Positions 6,274 through 7,895 of a DNA stretch of 7,895 nucleotides are shown here, one piece after another. The notes under the pieces were generated by a model. The model was not told the DNA's origin. It searched no databases and was given only the letters and a program-made list of their open reading frames with translations. The DNA is from Pirellulales bacterium (GTDB lineage: Bacteria; Planctomycetota; Planctomycetia; Pirellulales; Thermoguttaceae), in the NCBI GenBank assembly GCA_030607895.1, contig JAUWJC010000172.1:1-7895 (forward strand). Direction: 5' to 3'. A program made the position numbers and the translations under genes. Position 1 is the first letter of the stretch. The number at the start of each line of letters is the position of its first letter.

Positions 6274-7455
6274 CTACATCCGCCCGCCCAAAAAGCCCTT
6301 GTGGAACAGAACCGGCTTGTAGCCGCGCTCGGGCAGCCAGCGGATGGCCGTGTCGAGCCGTTGAGCGTGGTCGGGGATGTAACGCCGGTAGAACGGCCAG
6401 AAGTACTGTTCGTGGGTGAACAGGTCCATGATCTCGGCCGTGTTCGGGTCCTTGGTTAGCGGTTCCAGCGTTGGTGCCACGCGCTCGATGGGCGTATTGT
6501 TGCAGACGATGTCGACCTTGGAGAAGACGATGCCACTCGCAAAGTCCTTTAGTGCATCGTGCTTCGAGAGGTACTCCGACCGCTTGTCGTCGATGCGGTA
6601 GTTGATATCCCAGCCTGTCTTGTTCCGGTGGACGAAATATCCGCTCAGCACGCGGACGCCCCGCTCGTACAACGGCTTGAAGGCCGTCGTGCGCGTCATC
6701 CCCCAGTGGATCACCGTCGGCGGCGAGTAGGTCTTCTCGCCGGCAAAGCGGACGATCTGTTCGGCCACCTTGTCCAGGTCGGCGATCAGTTTCTCCGGCG
6801 GTGCGTCTTGGTAGGGCCGGTTGGGCATGTTCGCGTATGCGTGGAAGGCCAGCGCGAGCCAGTCGGCGTTGTCTTCCCACTCGCCCTTGTAGCGGTCGGG
6901 GAACCGCGGCAGCGTGAAACCGTCCTCGGTCGTGTAGTAAATGTTCAGTACGAACTTGGCGCCGTACTTCTTGTTCAGCTTGCGGAAGATATCCAGATAC
7001 CAACAGTCGAAAAGCGAAGCGTACTTCTTCCCGGCGATGTCGCGGAGGAAAAAGCTGTTGTCGTCGACCGAGAACCGGTAGCGTGGCTGGGAGTACCGGT
7101 CCCAAACCACGCGAACCGCGTGCTTTGTCCCGCCGGCCGTTTGGGCCGTGATGTCCGTCTCATGCTCGCGAAGCACCACGGAGCCGGTGAACTTGTCGCC
7201 TTGGCAATTGGCCGCCGCGCCGTTGACCGTCACGGCCTCGCCAGCCGGCGCAACGCCCGACACGCTGATTTCCAACCCGCCGGGTACGGCCTTGCCTTGC
7301 CTTCGGTTGAGGACCGCGCCGTGGAACGGTTCTTCGACCTTGACGGCGTTTGGAGTTGCCGCACGACCGGCCGCGGCCGGCGACAGGGCAATCCCGGCAG
7401 TGCTGGCGGCCGCCGTTTTCAGGAAGTCGCGTCGTTTGATTGTCGAGTGGTTCAT
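6274..7455 (-). CDS. Tat-exported polysaccharide-deacetylase-like protein with N-terminal Ig-like domain
   Basis: A 393-residue predicted exported protein. The ATG at 7453-7455 is chosen because AAGGA lies seven bases upstream and because it puts the twin-arginine motif KRRDFLK at residues 7-13. Starting nine codons earlier would add charged residues before the signal. Residues 14-34 are the alanine-rich signal core. Residues 38-120 look like an Ig-like beta-sandwich (VTVNG, GDKFTGSVVL, EHETDITAQT). The catalytic-type domain then begins with YRFSVDDN (126-133), whose DD pair fits metal or catalytic aspartates of NodB-like (polysaccharide deacetylase) barrels. It continues with SLFDCWYLDIFRKLNKKYG, DNADWLALAFHAYANMPNRPYQDAP (His205, Asn209), TVIHWG (247-252) and FTHEQYF (346-352). 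It probably removes N-acetyl groups from, or hydrolyses, an extracytoplasmic glycan. It is divergent from classical NodB proteins, so activity is inferred. It stands upstream of GH109 in the same orientation, separated by the fold-back repeat. Confidence 0.7.
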   Translation of the reverse strand: MNHSTIKRRDFLKTAAASTAGIALSPAAAGRAATPNAVKVEEPFHGAVLNRRQGKAVPGGLEISVSGVAPAGEAVTVNGAAANCQGDKFTGSVVLREHETDITAQTAGGTKHAVRVVWDRYSQPRYRFSVDDNSFFLRDIAGKKYASLFDCWYLDIFRKLNKKYGAKFVLNIYYTTEDGFTLPRFPDRYKGEWEDNADWLALAFHAYANMPNRPYQDAPPEKLIADLDKVAEQIVRFAGEKTYSPPTVIHWGMTRTTAFKPLYERGVRVLSGYFVHRNKTGWDINYRIDDKRSEYLSKHDALKDFASGIVFSKVDIVCNNTPIERVAPTLEPLTKDPNTAEIMDLFTHEQYFWPFYRRYIPDHAQRLDTAIRWLPERGYKPVLFHKGFLGGRM

Positions 7456-7481
7456 ATATTCGTCCTTCTTGATTTGAATCA

Positions 7482-7510
7482 CGTATGGTGGACAGAGCCA
7501 GCCCTTTCAA
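7482..7510 (-). promoter_or_regulatory. Candidate promoter of the deacetylase-like gene
   Basis: The minus strand carries TTGAAA (plus-strand 7505-7510), a 17-base spacer, then CATACG (7482-7487). The -35 matches consensus at five of six positions but the -10 at only three, so this is a weak candidate. It would start transcription about 20 bases upstream of the ATG at 7455. Confidence 0.3.
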
Positions 7511-7597
7511 GGTGCAAGAACGCCTGCATTTCTAAGGTTTATCGTATCATCGGCGGTGCCTGGCGTCGACCACCAAGCCGAAAACCTCCGAAAACCC

Positions 7598-7729
7598 GAC
7601 ATAGTCCTCGCCGGCTGGAGTCTGGGTGTGACCGGCGCCTGGCACGCCATGACCGCCGACCTATGGGTCCGCGCCTCGTTGGTCGTCTATCGCTTTCTGC
7701 ACGGCGGCTGGAAGCGGGTCGAGGTGTAG
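7598..7729 (+). pseudogene. C-terminal remnant resembling a MATE-family efflux transporter
   Basis: In frame with a TAG at 7727-7729, this short stretch encodes about 43 residues: a hydrophobic segment with LAGWSLGVTGAWHAM, then DLWVRASLVVYRF and the end HGGWKRVEV. A final helix followed by a short basic tail of the form RF-x-x-G-x-WK-x-x-x-V is the look of MATE transporter C-termini as I remember them in planctomycetes. The frame stays open farther left, but the sequence there no longer looks like a transporter, and there is no start or ribosome site. The rest of the gene is therefore missing, not merely outside the window. It ends on the palindrome that begins at 7728. The family call is from recall and moderate; a chance frame remains possible. 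Confidence 0.45.
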
Positions 7730-7813
7730 GCCGAAAAAGGGACCAGGTTTAATTTGTGCGAAGCACCCTCCGGGCCGCAGGCGGCAAATTAACCCTGGTT
7801 CCTTTTTCGGCCT
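7728..7813. repeat. REP-like palindrome with 29-bp arms
   Basis: The arms 7728-7756 and 7785-7813 are inverted copies with 27 of 29 bases matching. They begin AGGCCGAAAAAGG and end TTAATTTG on the inner side. The 28-base spacer contains a small GTGC-GAA-GCAC-type hairpin at its left edge and a GC-rich segment. The word CCGAAAAAGGG-ACCAGG is close to the inner arm of the 4257-4511 element (15 of 17 bases), so the two probably belong to related repeat families. Confidence 0.75.
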
Positions 7814-7857
7814 CGGGTTTATGGCTCATCCGAAAAGTTCTGCAACATCAAACTTGG

Positions 7858-7885
7858 CTATCAGCTTTCAGCTATCAGCTATCAG
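7858..7885 (+). repeat. Heptamer tandem repeat, CTATCAG x4
   Basis: Four adjacent 7-base units read CTATCAG, CTTTCAG, CTATCAG, CTATCAG, followed by CCGCTGAAAA to the end of the window. The array may continue outside. It is a typical slippage-prone intergenic repeat with no coding role visible. Confidence 0.7.
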
Positions 7886-7895
7886 CCGCTGAAAA

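Noticed and set aside
5816..7105. Long minus-strand open frame (429 codons) spanning the fold-back repeat and the deacetylase-like gene
   Set aside because: It is out of frame with the deacetylase-like gene, arginine/proline-rich, and continues into repeat DNA.
6559..7752. Long plus-strand open frame (397 codons) opposite the deacetylase-like gene
   Set aside because: Antisense shadow. Its end overlaps the transporter remnant in a different frame, and only the remnant frame has a recognisable pattern.
7858..7895. CRISPR array at the right edge
   Set aside because: The units are 7 bases and directly adjacent, with no spacers, so it is a simple tandem repeat.

Overview
The window looks like accessory chromosome of a Planctomycetota bacterium or a close PVC-superphylum relative. 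Three things point that way. Exported sugar enzymes carry twin-arginine signals of the RREF/RRDF type. A GH109-like oxidoreductase sits beside a uroporphyrinogen-decarboxylase-fold protein. The intergenic gaps hold palindromes built on AAAAAGGGGACAGG and ACACGGAT words, which I remember as common in planctomycete genomes. The taxonomy is inference; no rRNA or marker gene is present.

Layout, left to right. Positions 1-765 (+) hold the 3' end of a large glycoside hydrolase, probably GH2-type. The other genes are on the minus strand and are transcribed toward it. 891-1520 and 1533-2909 form a tight two-gene operon: an RloA/AbiLi-like ABC-type ATPase followed 12 bases later by an RloB/AbiLii-like TOPRIM-type protein. 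This is very probably an abortive-infection (AbiL-type) phage-defence module. It has its own promoter, with a perfect TATAAT and an 8-bp-arm palindrome between the -10 and -35 positions. 3148-4224 encodes a URO-D-superfamily protein. 4512-5819 encodes a Tat-exported GH109 (alpha-N-acetylgalactosaminidase-type, NAD-dependent) protein whose frame is broken by one in-frame TAA. 6274-7455 encodes a Tat-exported protein with an Ig-like domain and a polysaccharide-deacetylase-like domain. At 7598-7729 (+) there is a short C-terminal remnant that resembles a MATE efflux transporter.

The gaps are not empty. 4257-4511 is a nested palindrome with an 18-bp perfect inner inverted repeat. 5863-6260 is a roughly 400-bp imperfect fold-back element ended by ACACGGAT-type inverted repeats. 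7728-7813 is a 29-bp-arm palindrome touching the MATE remnant. 7858-7885 is a heptamer tandem repeat. At least two of the palindromes share a core word and are probably REP-like or MITE-like elements of one genome-wide family.

Taken together, the sugar genes suggest breakdown of amino-sugar or acetylated polysaccharide in the periplasm: the GH2-type enzyme, GH109 and deacetylase-like proteins, with URO-D as a cytoplasmic partner of unknown substrate. The defence pair has been placed between the URO-D gene and the GH2 gene and has its own control region. The GH109 nonsense codon, the transporter remnant and the dense repeats point to a locus that is being rearranged or is decaying.
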